From Doris montereyensis (taxonomy: Eukaryota > Mollusca > Gastropoda > Nudibranchia > Dorididae), in the NCBI GenBank assembly GCA_037039925.1, contig JAXRKP010000564.1:171001-235000 (forward strand): 64,000 bases of DNA, read 5' to 3'. Each line of letters begins with the position of its first letter. Position 1 is the first letter of the stretch. The notes under the pieces were generated by a model. The model did not search any database and was not told where the DNA came from. It saw nothing but the letters and a program-made list of their open reading frames with translations. Positions 42,101-55,385 of the stretch are shown piece by piece. Made by a program: the position numbers and the translations under genes.

Positions 42101-44251
42101 CCATTGTTCAAGCCAACCAAAACAGGCAATGGGTAACACTTTTCTTTCAACGATCAGATTAGCTCGTCAAACCTATTTTTGTTACTAACTTTTATTTTTC
42201 TAAAAAGCGCATTGGCTGTTTAATCCTCTTTCTAAAGTTAGTAGGCCATGATCCTGTTGTAACAGTCACTTTTCGGCCATATTCCTGTTGTAACAGTCAC
42301 TTTCCGGCAAGTCCGCATTGATTGCATTATTCTACTGTACTAACATGAACGTTTCATCACTCTGGTTAAACTGCCTACATACTACATATTCTGGTTTTGC
42401 TTTTAAATCATCCCTTTTGTCGTCGTCATAGATTGTTAAAATAGTGTCACGGACAGAAAATGTAAACACACCACAGCTACCTGGTTGATGAGAAATTGAA
42501 TCTAGGTCAGGGTCTTTCCGTCAGGGCATCTGCACACTAATGAGTTAATAAAAAAGTGTCTGGACAGTGAACATACTGGTCTTTCAGTAGTGTTTTGTTA
42601 TGTTGCTAAGTGACCAGGAAGTATTTGACTTCAATACATGATTAAGTTCTGGCATGGTCATTATTACAAATAGAATCTAGATCAGGATTTATTCCCTAAC
42701 TGGTGTCCATCCCAATGGGTTTGTGGGACGTTTCTGAAAATTAAATTTTAGAGTAGATCTAGATTCAAGATCTATTTGTTCTGTTGAAAAAAAATCTGAT
42801 CTTAACACAAGAAAAGTGCCAGCCCTAAATAAAAGGCGTGTTGTCGTCCGACCAGTAAGCATGCAGGCCCTATATTTAGGGCTGCCGTCATTGGCACGGA
42901 GCGCGCAAGCCCTATATTTAGGGGCGAGACACCTAGGCTTCTTTAATGAAAATTTCCACTTTCCTTAAACGGTTTATGACATAGTTGACCTGTGAGTTCA
43001 TAGTTAAATAACAGCCAATGAGATTACAATTTATTTTAAGCTCGTTGCTTTCCCGATAGCCTCATTATCATTCATCAAAGTGACCCTTTGCCATTCAACA
43101 CACTTTGTGATCACACAGCTATCGCGGCTAATGTTTAGTCCTTAGTTTAAGTTTCTCGTGTTGCAATAACATCTCAATATGAATTCCTTATTCTCTCAAC
43201 TTATACAAAATGCATGTTTTATAGGTTTTGTATCATCTGTAAACGTGAACTCATTGTTCAAACTAAGTCTAAATCCTAATTTCGCCCGTTGCACACACTC
43301 GTTTTTTCATGCAAATGGCTGCGGCAATCCCTCACTGTAAGAAGGTCACTTCCGGTAACACTGCGAGCTCTACTTGGGTTAAACCCACTGCTACAACTAG
43401 ATTTCTAGAACTAAAAGTTCTTTACATCTGTAGTAAACATTATTGATATTACAGCATTTCCTGCATTACTCTACTGACACATAGATCTAGATCTACACTC
43501 AACTCCAACATAATTAGTTCATCTGTTGTTATCATTACAGTAGATTTAGGAAATATCTAGTATTACACTATGAAGTTGATCTTTTAAAAGTGAAGCACTG
43601 TTACTGTTATGCTTATTGTAGTATAACTCGGGTTCAGATCGTGTCTCGAAACGGGGGATTTGTTGAGACCTCCGACATCCACAGAGGGTTCGTAGAGAGG
43701 ATAAAATTGGAGAACCTCTGATCTAGATCTAGAATCTAAGCCTAGATCTAGATCTTATCTAGCCTTTTGATGTAATCTCTAGCTCTAGAATCTAGATTTA
43801 GATCTATTGAGATCTAAGTCTTAAGTACAAGTTAGTCACACCCGCTAGAGATGAGAACTAGGAAGCATTAAATTGTGCTTTAGTATTACATTAGGCTAGG
43901 CCTATCTTCTAAACGAAAATTTTGAGCTTCAGAGTAGCAAAAAGGGTTAAAAAAGGACCTAACGAAAAAGAGAATTTAAATCCAGATGACAAGATATCAG
44001 TGTCCATCTAAACTAGATCTGGCATGGAACCAACGAATGGTTTGGTGGAGAACAGAACAAGAAATCAACATTCAACATTGACAACACAAGACAACATGGG
44101 CATTGAACTGAGACTCAACAAGAGAAGACTCGAATAAAGATCTTACGTTAAATATACTCTTTCTAAACAAAACAAATCAATCCACTGATAGAATCACAGA
44201 AAAATAACATGCATTCGTAGGCAAATCCAGGAGTCATGATGGCGAACTTAC
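39177..44251. other. distal part of probable ERM intron 1, no gene seen
   Basis: AT-rich, with the 42.0-kb repeat, a pair of CTATATTTAG motifs (42870, 42912) and an AGATCT/TCTAGA-rich stretch at 43460-43830. The open frames here (such as the minus one at 40149-40484) lack splice context and composition support. Confidence 0.5.
42010..42545 (+). repeat. dispersed repeat, long copy
   Basis: Same family as 36060-36240 but with 330 bp extra between GTAACAC and CTACCTGGTTGATG. It contains two local tandem duplications (17 bp at 42040-42077; about 37 bp at 42240-42305). Confidence 0.7.
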
Positions 44252-44600
44252 GTTACAACGAAAACTGCTCAGTGCAGCCACCTCCCACTAAGGGTTGTCT
44301 AACCGGTGCACAAAAATGGCTGACACTGGGTGGGGATGTCAATTCTCGAATCCCTCTACCAACAATTGCAGCGGGAGATTCGTTCGTCTTTTCTCATCCT
44401 TCGACGGTTGTCTGGCGGTTTTTTATGAATGAGTGTGGCGGGGCGGAGTACGCAGAACTTATTGTAGGCCTGTTTTCGTCTGGATTCTTCGCTGCTTTTC
44501 CGTTTCTTTTTGTGGTACAGATGCATTGTGTTGTGAATCGTGTCATCAAAATAATAACAAATATGGTTGGACCGACTGCTGACGACATCCGTACATGCAG
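44252..44600 (-). promoter_or_regulatory. candidate non-coding first exon and promoter of the ERM gene
   Basis: The ATG exon at 37.7 kb starts with a splice acceptor, so an upstream 5' UTR exon is needed. On the minus strand a consensus donor GTAAGT occurs at 44251-44246, preceded by a GC-richer block with ATGGC-type (YY1-like) motifs and no long AT tracts. Using it gives a 6.5-kb intron 1. No transcript evidence; a more distal candidate exists near 63.6 kb. Confidence 0.4.
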
Positions 44601-44789
44601 CGCCTACTTAATGTATTATATCTGAGTGTTTCGATTGTGTCTTTCACTTTCACTGATGATCAATGATGTTCAATTTGAAAAATCCTACAAACTTCCTCTA
44701 TTATCTCTCCTTATTCCCAACATTCCTTTCAATAGGCAAAAACGTATTTTTAAAAGGCACACTTACACCTACTTATCTCTTTCTATCTT

Positions 44790-45645
<856 letters not shown>

Positions 45646-46107
45646 TGCAGTGCAAGCAACAAATATAAACAAAACTCACTCCAAAATTTGAAAAATAATA
45701 CACTTTCAATTCAACTCATCAATGATGGCACCCATCCATTCCTCTGAACGATAACTCTTCAAAAACTAAAACTGTTATGGTTTTCGTGAAGAAAACAACA
45801 CATTATGTAAATAATACAATAATAAACAAACATTCGTAAGGCAAAGCTTAGCTTGGTATGTTTTACTATATCATAGACCCCCAATACCTTGTCCTTTGCA
45901 AGATCTTCGTATTGAGGGAATACATTGGAATATATTATATCCTGTCCATTGAATTACATAGTGCATGTATATTTAGTAGTCGCTGTGTAAATAAAGAGGA
46001 CACAACCCCAAAAACGACAAAATATAACGCAATGGGAGGACATGAATAATACATATTATGACCTACCCGTTGCTAAAAATAAATAAAAGACAAACAAATA
46101 AAATTTT

Positions 46108-48000
46108 CACTTGGAATTTAGAATACCCCGTCTACCGTTTGCGGAGATCTCAAATATTATGTAGGACGTTTAGGAGGATCCGCCAACAACTCGTAAAAAA
46201 AAAAAGCAATTGAAAACAAAAAAGACTGATGATGAAGAGTGAAAAGGGTTTGTTTGTTTGTTTGTATCATTGAAATTAACATCGTCTACCATAATATGCA
46301 ATGATCTCAGGGCGAATTTAGCTAGATGAAATGCATGTCTGAGACAGAAAGGAAAAACGGAGGTCCTAACAGTAACTAACGTTCCCTCTAAGATGTACGC
46401 GCGTGTGCGTGCACACCAGGGAGGAAAGGTGCACACAGTTGAGAAATGTTTGGCACACCAATGAAAAACAAAAGCACGCACAAAAAAGTAAACAAACTAA
46501 AACAATTTATTTGCATTCAATTGGGAATTTTTTGGTCAAACTGCACAAAAGCAAAAATGTGCGCACACAGACTAACAAACAAAATAGAGGGGACATTGAC
46601 AGTAACTCTTCCTCCCAATTATGCACGAATGATGTTGTTTGTTTGTTTAATTGAAATTTACCTCGTCCACCATATGCAGTGATCTCAGGGTGAATCAAGA
46701 GAAAACCGCAAGATAAAAGAAGTGAGTGGAAAGTAGTAGAACCTACTAGAAACGCCCGCAACCGCCCACTCCACAAATGAAAGGGAATAAAATATAAAAA
46801 CTTAAATAAATAAGTAGAACACACCAACCACCACAGCTTGAAAAGAGCAATTCTGGAAGCTCGAAGGAAGAAATGAGAGAAGTACTATGAAGTAGCAAAC
46901 ACGCCTCAGATCTGAACGCCCTATACAACATTGTATTTGCGGTCAAAAGACATGCGTGTGAACGAATGCACTTGGAAGGTATGTGTGGAATGTAGGACGC
47001 GAAACAATATCTTCATAATGTATACACATACACTGGTATTTCATTACAAGTACAGTATGATCATAAAGGTGTGACGCGCATTATTGAGAGTATAGACCGG
47101 TTTCGCTTTCAGATGAATTGGAATTCACCCTGCCCATTGCGTGCGGTGATATGAGGCTGAATTTTGGAGAAGGGCGGGGTGTGAGTTGAATATCATTTCA
47201 TTGAAATCCAACTGTCATTTCACCATATGCGGTGATATAAGAGTAAAATCGGAGAGAGGGGGGAGGGGGTTGGAGGAGGGAACATATGTATTTCACTGAT
47301 TCTTTTAGTAGTTTAATAGTAGAGCCGTATCTCACGAGCGTTTGGTTTTTTCTTTTCTCTTTTCTCTGAAGTTCAGGGGGTTGCGTCGTTTCCTGTGTAT
47401 GAATTTTCCAATTTCTTGCACTTGCATTGCTTGCATTTCTGTAATGTACCCATTGTTTTTATTTCGTCTTTATTTATTTTATTTGTTTTACATATTGTGA
47501 AGGTTGTTAAAATCAGTGACACAGTTTTAAACCTGGACGGAAATGCGTGAAACTACAGGATTTGAATGCGGCGACCTCATGAAGTTTCTTTATTCATTTC
47601 AATATATCACCCAGAGTACAACATGCGGTGATCTCAAAGCAAAGGCGAATTAGAAATGGGGAAATTAGTAACGTGAAAGAGATGTGAAAGAATGGGATGA
47701 CCCAGCAGCATTAGCTGCAGTAGCCCCCAGTCCAACAGATGAGCAAAGCCACGATGACATTGTCATTGAAATCTTTCCCGTCCACCATACACAGTGATCT
47801 CAGGTTTTATCTTTAAGAAAGAATCAGCAAAAGCAAAATCGAGCGTAAAAGAATAGAAAGAATGAACTAAAACCTACCAGTAGTAGCAATGCTTATCATC
47901 AACTTAAATGCCCGCCGTACAACCTGTGTTACAACTGACAGCCGTTCCTTATAATGGGATCATTTTGTATAGACAGGGGATTCGGTAGTCCGGAGGTATC
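46108..48000 (+). repeat. cluster of repeat C copies
   Basis: At least seven whole or partial copies, all in one orientation: about 46108-46165, 46262-46380, 46648-46770, 47117-47165, 47205-47250, 47590-47735 and 47763-47905. Each is recognised by the GTGATCTCAGGGTGAATT core or its TTGAAATTTACC head. No gene seen. Confidence 0.75.
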
Positions 48001-48245
48001 GGCCTCTCAACCGAAAGGCAGTGGGTTGAGCCCCGCCAACGGTTGAAAAAAATTTTCGATTTTTTTTCGAGCAAAATCTACCCCCATTGACGATGAAAAG
48101 GAGGTCCCGTGTGCACATCACAACACTGTACACGTTAAAGATCCTTTAGCTGTTTATAGGGCAATTCGGTTAAAATTAAAAATCCTGCAAAAAAAAACCC
48201 CGAGATCACCTTAGTTGTGGATGTGGTTAAATCAAATCAATTAAA
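47972..48245 (+). mobile_element. SINE family S2, internal deletion
   Basis: Head TCGGTAGTCCGGAGG and GGGTTGAGCCCCGCC, core CACGTTAAAGATCC, tail CACCTTAGTTGTGGATGTGG with an A-rich AAATCAAATCAA end. The GGTAGGTGGATC block is missing. Confidence 0.85.
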
Positions 48246-49936
48246 AAAAAACAACAACTTTCTCCTACATGAATGAGTCCCGGAGAACCTCCACGCTAAT
48301 ATAATATATATAAAACCACTCCCAGAAGAGCAGGGAAAGAAGTGTGTAGGGGAGGGGAGGGAGGGAGTGAAAAAGAGTTTCTGGACGGAAAAATCAATCC
48401 TGCGGTTTCAAACGTTTCCTTCCAGGTTTGACACTGTATGTCACACTAATCTTAAGAACCTTCACAAAAATAATGTAAAACAAAACAGCACCAAAAAGTA
48501 TTAAAAAAAACAAACAAAAACAATGGGCACATTACGGAAATGCAAGTAATGCAAGGAATTAGAAAATCCATACGCAGGAAACGACACACACACACACACA
48601 CTCACACAAATAGCCCAAAAATCAAAGATAAAAGAAAAGAAAAACCAAACCAGTCGCACAATATGGCTACTAAAAGAATCAATATTCTCGTTTCCTAGTC
48701 AGTAAGTGACTGGATTTGCACATTGAGCGCTACATACAAAAGAAGAAAAAAGAGAACTTAACGTTTACGAATTGTTCTAATGCCACCACAGCCATACTTA
48801 ATTTCTCTTTCACTTTCAGACACAAATAAAGGATTCGGATTCTGAAATACTATAACAAAATGAATGCAATTACCAATACCGATAATGATCGAAGTACTCT
48901 TAGTTAGAGAGACTGCATGAATTCATAATAAAAGGGTAATATCCTGCATTTGACATTTAAAAGCCTGTATTATGTTGCAATGATACACGTTATTGCCTGC
49001 ACGTGAAGCAAATCAAAAATAACATAGAAATGCACACCAAAGCATTGAAATGGCACTGCCTATAGACAAACGGAGGTCAAAACATAAGCTCCAGATGACC
49101 TATTCATTTTTCTTGGGCTTCACACCCTCAACACCCTCATTCAAAACACCTACAAAAAAAAAATGGTACAAACTCTACTTGGCAAAGGTAGTGTTGTTGC
49201 CTTTTTCTTCTTTCTTTTCTTCTCTTTATTTCACTCTACCCCATTCAAAAGAATACGCTGAAATCACAAAGGCAGACTGACTGGTTCAGCTGGCTTACTT
49301 ACTACTGAATCAAATCACGCGGGACCAGGGCTTGTCGTGTAACCGAATCAGAAAGTCTCCCGTTTATCGATTGGCGTGGTGCCAAAAGTGTCGACCCCCC
49401 CCCCCCCCCGCCCCATTACCTGTTTCCTGACTTTGACCTCACTTGAGGCTGCGAATCCATTCTTCAAACATACCAACACACACACACACACACTCACGCA
49501 TGTACACACACACACACACACGCATTGACACAAACTCGCATTGCGCACGAAAGAGCACTAGCCAGCAGATCGTACACACGACATATCTTCGTCGTAGCCG
49601 TACACCTGGACTTCTTTTCCACGCCTACATAATAATAATATTGTATCTACTTGATGATGTGTACCCAAAGACTGATGCTGTTTACGGGGGGGGGGGCATG
49701 GCGGGCGGGAAAAACAACGTGGATTTAACGAGATAATCTTCGTTCGTTATAAACGGTTGGCTTGTTTGCTTTGATAGCGATTTTGCTGACTTAGGTATTT
49801 AAAAATGACACACTCAGCTGCTGGGGTTGATATTTGAAGTTATTAGAGATCATGACTTAACTTATCATCATCGTCATCATTGATAGTATCATTACCATCG
49901 TGAAGATGATGGCATCGACGGTGGTGTAGGATTTGT

Positions 49937-49968
49937 TTTATTTCATTAAAATATACGCTGTCCAACAA

Positions 49969-50041
<73 letters not shown>

Positions 50042-50160
50042 CAGTGATCTCAGGATGAATTCAGAGGAAATAACAAGATGAAGAAAAAGTAAGTTAAAGA
50101 GCAAAGGTGAAAGAAGTAGTATCTACCAGTACCCACCCCACCCCACCCCCACCCCGCCAG
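49937..50160 (+). repeat. repeat C copy split by an AAT microsatellite
   Basis: The ATA in the CCATATGCGG part has expanded into about 70 bp of AAT repeats (49970-50040). The rest of the copy (GCAGTGATCTCAGGATGAAT) follows without loss. Confidence 0.8.
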
Positions 50161-50545
50161 ACCGCAGGGTGGTGTAGGAGGTGATAATGATGATGATGAT
50201 GACTATGACGATGATGGCGACGACGACGACGAATGACGATGTGCAACTAAATGACTGGACACTGCAAGAGAGTCCGGTGAGAGACGAAGGCACGGCGGTG
50301 GTAACCAGAGATATCGTCTCCCCTCAGCTGATTTATATTATAGGTACGTCCCTTGGAAATAGGACGACATGAATATGTGGCATTACTGCAACGGTGATGA
50401 GAGATTGCCATATCTATTTACAAGCCAGGCGAGTCTCATGGAAGACAGAAACGAGAATCGCTACACACTTGATTTAAGGTGAAAGAAGATAGGGGTACGA
50501 TATTATTTTAAAAGAAAGGTAACATCTTTATGTGGTGGTGGTGTG

Positions 50546-50549
50546 GTTC

Positions 50550-50605
<56 letters not shown>

Positions 50606-50606
50606 A

Positions 50607-50651
<45 letters not shown>

Positions 50652-50671
50652 TAGTAGTAGTAGTAGTCGTC

Positions 50672-50710
<39 letters not shown>

Positions 50711-50783
50711 AAAGTAGTAGTAGTAGTACATGTAGTAGTAGTAGTAGTAGAAGTAGTAGTAGTAGTAAGTAGTAAGTAGTAGC

Positions 50784-50835
<52 letters not shown>
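50546..50835. repeat. AGT microsatellite, first block
   Basis: (AGT)n about 290 bp with a few CGT and AAA interruptions. Confidence 0.95.
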
Positions 50836-50914
50836 AAGGCAATGACATAAGACAATATGAAAGCCCCATAGGAATAAAGACGAGACAAATACAAGGAATG
50901 GACATAAAAAAATC

Positions 50915-51015
50915 CTAGCCACCATGGGATCGAACCCGCGACCTCTGCGTCGGCACCCATCGCCTCGCCATGAAAAGAAAAGAACGCGTGCTGGTAGCTA
51001 CCAACCGAGATAACT
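50915..51015 (-). mobile_element. degenerate tRNA-like sequence between AGT tracts
   Basis: The minus strand has TCTCGGTTGGTAGC (A-box-like) and GCGGGTTCGATCCCATGG (good B box), but about 55 bp of unrelated sequence lies between them, so it is not a functional tRNA gene. Confidence 0.5.
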
Positions 51016-51018
51016 ACG

Positions 51019-51138
51019 CGTAGTAGCAGTAGTAGTAGTAGAAGTAGTAGTAGCAGTAGCAGTCGTAGCAGTAGTAGTAGTAGAAGTAGTAGTAGTAGTA
51101 GAAGTAGTAGCAATAGCAGTAGTAGTAGTGGTAGCAGT

Positions 51139-51170
<32 letters not shown>

Positions 51171-51240
51171 TAGTAGCAGCAGCAGTAGTATGTAATATGT
51201 AGTAGTTATGACGATGGCGAGCAGCAGCAGCAGTGCAGTT

Positions 51241-51319
<79 letters not shown>

Positions 51320-51320
51320 A
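51019..51320. repeat. AGT/AGC microsatellite, second block
   Basis: (AGT)n with (AGC)n sub-blocks, broken at 51190-51236 by a unique insert; separated from the first block by the tRNA-like sequence. Confidence 0.95.
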
Positions 51321-51554
51321 TGTACGTGTACATAAATTACAAAATACTGTCTTTATAGACGAATATAGGATTCAGATTTGGATTCTGCGGGAAGCAGCAA
51401 ATTTGAACGACGACGACGACAACAAAAAAGCAACGAAGGGCAGTGGCAAGGCAAAGAAACCATGAACATCCTACGTACAGGAACAGTAGAACCACGATAG
51501 AATAGCATTTATAGGAAGGTGTTAAAAAAAACTATTGAAATACATATGTACTTG

Positions 51555-51690
51555 TTTGTTGTTTTGACATTCACCCCGTCCATCATTGCGGTGATCTCAG
51601 AGTGAATAAATTGCAGGAAACAGCAAGATGAAAAAGTGAAAGGGAAGCAAGCAGGACCAGGCAGCAGCAGCAGCAGCAGCAGTCACAGGA
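51555..51690 (+). repeat. repeat C copy
   Basis: CATTCACCCCGTCCATCATT, GCGGTGATCTCAGAGTGAAT, with the 3' end replaced by a (CAG)n run. Confidence 0.8.
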
Positions 51691-51984
51691 CAAACTTGGT
51701 GGTTGGCAAAAGCCCTCTGTATAAATAACAAAAATATTATAATGATGATACAGTATGTATCTTACTTAGCATCTATTAGGCTATATTAAAATGTCTAGCA
51801 CTATGATTCCCCGCGACCTCTACTCCCCCCATCGCCTGCCTTGTCGTCGCTGATGGTGTATTAGTCTCTAACAAAGCATTATTGTTTTGGTGTGTTTATG
51901 TATCTTACATCTAACCCCATATATACATCATTATTATTTAGTCACATGGACCTCATCCATCATGAATGTCATGAAAGCAGATGG

Positions 51985-52102
51985 TTTCATTGAATTTGCC
52001 TCGTCCACCATATGTGGTGATCTCAGGGTAGAGTTAATTAGAGCAGAAACAGCAATATGAAAGATAATCGAGACCTAACAGCAACACTCGTCAACCACCC
52101 GC
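51985..52102 (+). repeat. repeat C copy
   Basis: Complete: TTTCATTGAATTTGCCTCG to TCAACCACCCGCC. A shredded counterpart is at 52800-52925. Confidence 0.8.
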
Positions 52103-52204
52103 CAAGAATGAAAATGTGCGATGCTCATACATAATATAAAATAGGAACTGGTTTAGACGTAAAAGTAGTAAGAGACAGTGAGGATGTGTAGTAGTGTAGT
52201 AGTA

Positions 52205-52238
<34 letters not shown>

Positions 52239-52924
52239 CCGTGTGTTACAGGCAATACTGTCTTTATAGACGAAGGCAGGACAGATTTGGCATACCGGCA
52301 AAAATTTGGAAAACCGAAAGAAAAAGCAACGAAGGGCAGTGAGCAAGAAAGAAAGAGAAGAAGAGAGTACAGGAACAGTAGAACCAAGATAGAACATTTA
52401 GGAAGGTGTTAAAAAAAAACTATTGAAATACATATGAGACAGGCAGACAGAGTGAATAAAATCTGTTAGACCGTGGAAACAAGATACAAGAGTCCATGAA
52501 ATTACCTGGACCAAAAAAAGACCAGAGCAAAACAATTATTGTTGGGCAAATCGATGAGCAAATAGACATATCAAGTTTCCAAACCAGGCGTACATAATTA
52601 TCTTATCTACTAGTTCTATATACATTATGTCTATTAGTAGTATGTGAGTACTATGATTCCGACTACTCCCTAGAAACACCCTTGTCGATCTGATGGTGTA
52701 TTAGTATCTAACAAAGCATTATTGTTTTGGTTGTGTTTATTTTCTGACATTGTTCATTATTATTTAGTCCATGGACATCCATCATGAATGTCATGAACAG
52801 ATCAGTTTCATTGACATTTGCCTCGACAAAACAAATATGTGTATTCGGGAAGTTAATTAGAAGAAACATGCCTCATATCCATGCAAAGATAATCTCGACC
52901 AACAGCAAGATAGCATCATCTACC

Positions 52925-53520
52925 GCAAAACAATTATTGTTGTGGCAAATCGTTTAATGAGCAAGTGCCTATATCAATGTGAACAATTAGTACAGGCGTA
53001 CATGAATTAATCTTATCTCAAGGCAGCTTGTTCCAAACCAATACAAATGTCACTTCAGTCAGGTGTACATAACAGTGTGTGACTATGCGCCCAAATAAAG
53101 GCAAACAAAATTTAGATCTACGACGACATACATTATCGCAGGAAAGCAAATTCTAACTAATTAAGTTGCACTTTTAAGTTCGTGACATGCAAGGATGAGG
53201 AAGAGGAGGAGGAGGAGGAGGTGGTATACTATGATGGTTCTGAGGTACCGTAAACGTTACACAGACAAACGTAAACAAAATCAGATTCAAGTCAGCAAAA
53301 TTATTCCTTTACATGCATCATCTACAAAAAAACAAATTGAGCAACCTATATCAATTTTCGTACATAATTATATCTTATCTCAAGGCTGCTTGTTCTGTTG
53401 CCAAAAATGTCACTTCAGTCAGGTGTACATAACAGACTATTCCAAATAAAGGAAACCTATAATATACCACAAAACAAATTCTAACTAATTTTACTTTAAG
53501 TTCGTGACATGCCTCTCTGG
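52925..53520 (+). repeat. second tandem duplication, about 0.3 kb
   Basis: 53015-53190 and 53365-53510 share CTTATCTCAAGG, TGTCACTTCAGTCAGGTGTA, CAAATTCTAACTAATT and AAGTTCGTGACATGC in order. A copy of AAAACAATTATTGTTG at 52530 also recurs at 52927. Confidence 0.8.
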
Positions 53521-54054
53521 TTCTCGTTTGCCTTGAACTAAACAAATCAGATTCTCTCTGACTTAAAAACAAAATTCGAATTTTCGTTAACAACACCTCC
53601 CTCTCCCCAAATCACTCAGCATGCCTCTCTCTTTCGCTACACACAAACATGCACATACAATAGCTTCTAACTACTGTTGCTCGTACTGGTAACATGACAC
53701 CAGAACGAATTACACACACACACACACACACAAAAAAACGCTTCCGTGACACAATCGACAAGTCACCATGAATGTGTTAAAGAGGATTCAGTCGTGGACC
53801 TAAAAGAATCCAAAACCAAAATCGAAGAAGCCTGTCACGACTTTTCACCGTGAGGTCGGAAGCAGGCGTTAAAAGACAGTTGGGACGTGGGAACGAGGCT
53901 CGTACTCGTAGTGTTATTGATGCAGACGGCCCATGCAAATATGCTCAGACCTATCAGTCACTGAGATGACAATTCAGAGCGCAGGACCGTCAGTCAGAGG
54001 AGCCGTGGCGATGTCACTATTAGGCCTCAGTTATTATAATATACCACGGTGCGG

Positions 54055-54338
54055 CTGGGGAGACTCGGTAGTCCAGAGACAAGATGTTGACCTCTCAACC
54101 AAAAGGCCACGGGTTCGATCCCCGCCAACGGGTGAAATAATTTCTCGATACTTTCGAGCAAAACACACCCCCACCTAGTCCTATCGGAGACGGACGATAA
54201 AAAGGAGGTCCCGCGTGCAGATCACAACACTTTGTGCACGTTGGCTGTTTACAGGGCAGTCTGGTCAAAATTAAAAATCCTGCCAAAAAACCATGAGATC
54301 ACCTTAGTTGTGGATGTGGGTAAATCAAATCAAATCAC
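54055..54338 (+). mobile_element. SINE family S2, best-preserved copy
   Basis: Head GACTCGGTAGTCCAGAG, perfect B box GGGTTCGATCCCCGCC, then GAGACGGACGATAAAAAGG and the standard tail. It abuts a fold-back element directly on its right. Confidence 0.88.
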
Positions 54339-54512
54339 GACGCGACTGACCGCGGTGAGTCGTGTTCGATTGAAACACTTTATACATAATATTCCTTCTT
54401 GATGACCACAGTATAACTACTGTCCGCTCACGTACACAACTAAGTATAGTCACCAAGAGGACTATAATAAAGCGGTTCAATCGAACACAACACATCGCGG
54501 TCAGTCGCACCG
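54337..54512. mobile_element. short fold-back (near-palindromic) element
   Basis: CGACTGACCGCGGTGAGTCG, TGTTCGATTGAA at 54340-54377 is inverted at 54474-54512; weaker complementarity continues towards the centre, so about 175 bp could form one long hairpin. Confidence 0.75.
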
Positions 54513-54600
54513 TAGTAGCAAGTATAGTTTTGGCCCAATAGATACAAAAAAAAAAACGATTAACGATTCTCCACGAGAACCAAGACAAAAGCAAGGAATA

Positions 54601-54643
<43 letters not shown>

Positions 54644-54985
54644 CAAAAACAACAAGACAATTCCCAGCCACCACGTCATGACGGTGAAGTTATCAAGTAT
54701 TACCATTTACCCAAATCGATTAGAACGCGACGAAAATGAATTCAAACAACGGTTGTGAGTGAAAATAGCCATTTCGTTAACGATTTCGTTCCGTCGCTGT
54801 TACCTGTGTGAATTTTCACTGATATCAGTCTTATCACAGACAGTAAATTATGAATCATTCTCCCAGTCTATCAATGTATGTATGACTGTATGTCTATACC
54901 TGTGTCTCGTGTTTAACCTACGTAGGCGTATCTTATTGACAAAATTGCTGCCACGGCTATTTAACTACAGCTGCGTAGGCAAGCA

Positions 54986-55083
54986 AGTGTCTCTATTGAT
55001 ATAGTTTGTCAGAAAGGATAGAACTGTTTATTTAAATGTCTCTATTGATACAGTTCGTCAAAAAGGATAGAACTGTTTATTTT
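54986..55083 (+). repeat. 49-bp tandem duplication
   Basis: Two copies of TGTCTCTATTGATAYAGTTY, GTCARAAAGGATAGAACTG, TTTATT back to back with three differences. Confidence 0.85.
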
Positions 55084-55171
55084 GTTATAGAAGTACAAGT
55101 CAAGTCGATGCAGCTATTGACAGCGTGTGAACTTTTCTGTCAGTATTTTTCGAGTAATGCATTAAAAACGC

Positions 55172-55385
55172 GCCCCTCTCTGGTCCAGGTAGGTGGATCG
55201 ACACCCAGTCCCATGGGAGACGGACGACAAACAAAAAAGGAGGCCCCATGTGCAGATCATAACACTATGTACACGTTAAAGATCCCTCGGCTGTTTACAG
55301 GGCAGTCCGGGCAATTTGGTTTTATCCTTCTTAAAAATCCGAGAACTCTCTAGTTGTGGATGTGGGTAAAATCAAATTTATTAAA
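55172..55385 (+). mobile_element. SINE family S2, 5'-truncated
   Basis: Starts at CTCTGGTCCAGGTAGGTGG and keeps GAGACGGACGACAA, CACGTTAAAGATCC and the TAGTTGTGGATGTGGG tail. Confidence 0.82.

Larger units (their letters stand above)
51240..52930 (+). repeat. tandem segmental duplication, about 0.9 kb
   Basis: 51340-51960 and 52255-52830 share ordered blocks (TACTGTCTTTATAGACGAA, AGCAACGAAGGGCAGTG, GGAACAGTAGAACCA, TGATGGTGTATTAGT, AACAAAGCATTATTGTTTTGG, CATCATGAATGTCATGAA) separated by diverged sequence. Confidence 0.85.

Noticed and set aside
44236..44625. Plus-strand 129-residue frame
   Set aside because: It overlaps the candidate ERM first exon on the other strand and resembles no known protein; better explained as GC-richer promoter DNA.
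50503..51333. Open frames of 80-200 residues
   Set aside because: They are translations of AGT/AGC microsatellites (poly-Ser, Val, Thr, Leu, Tyr).
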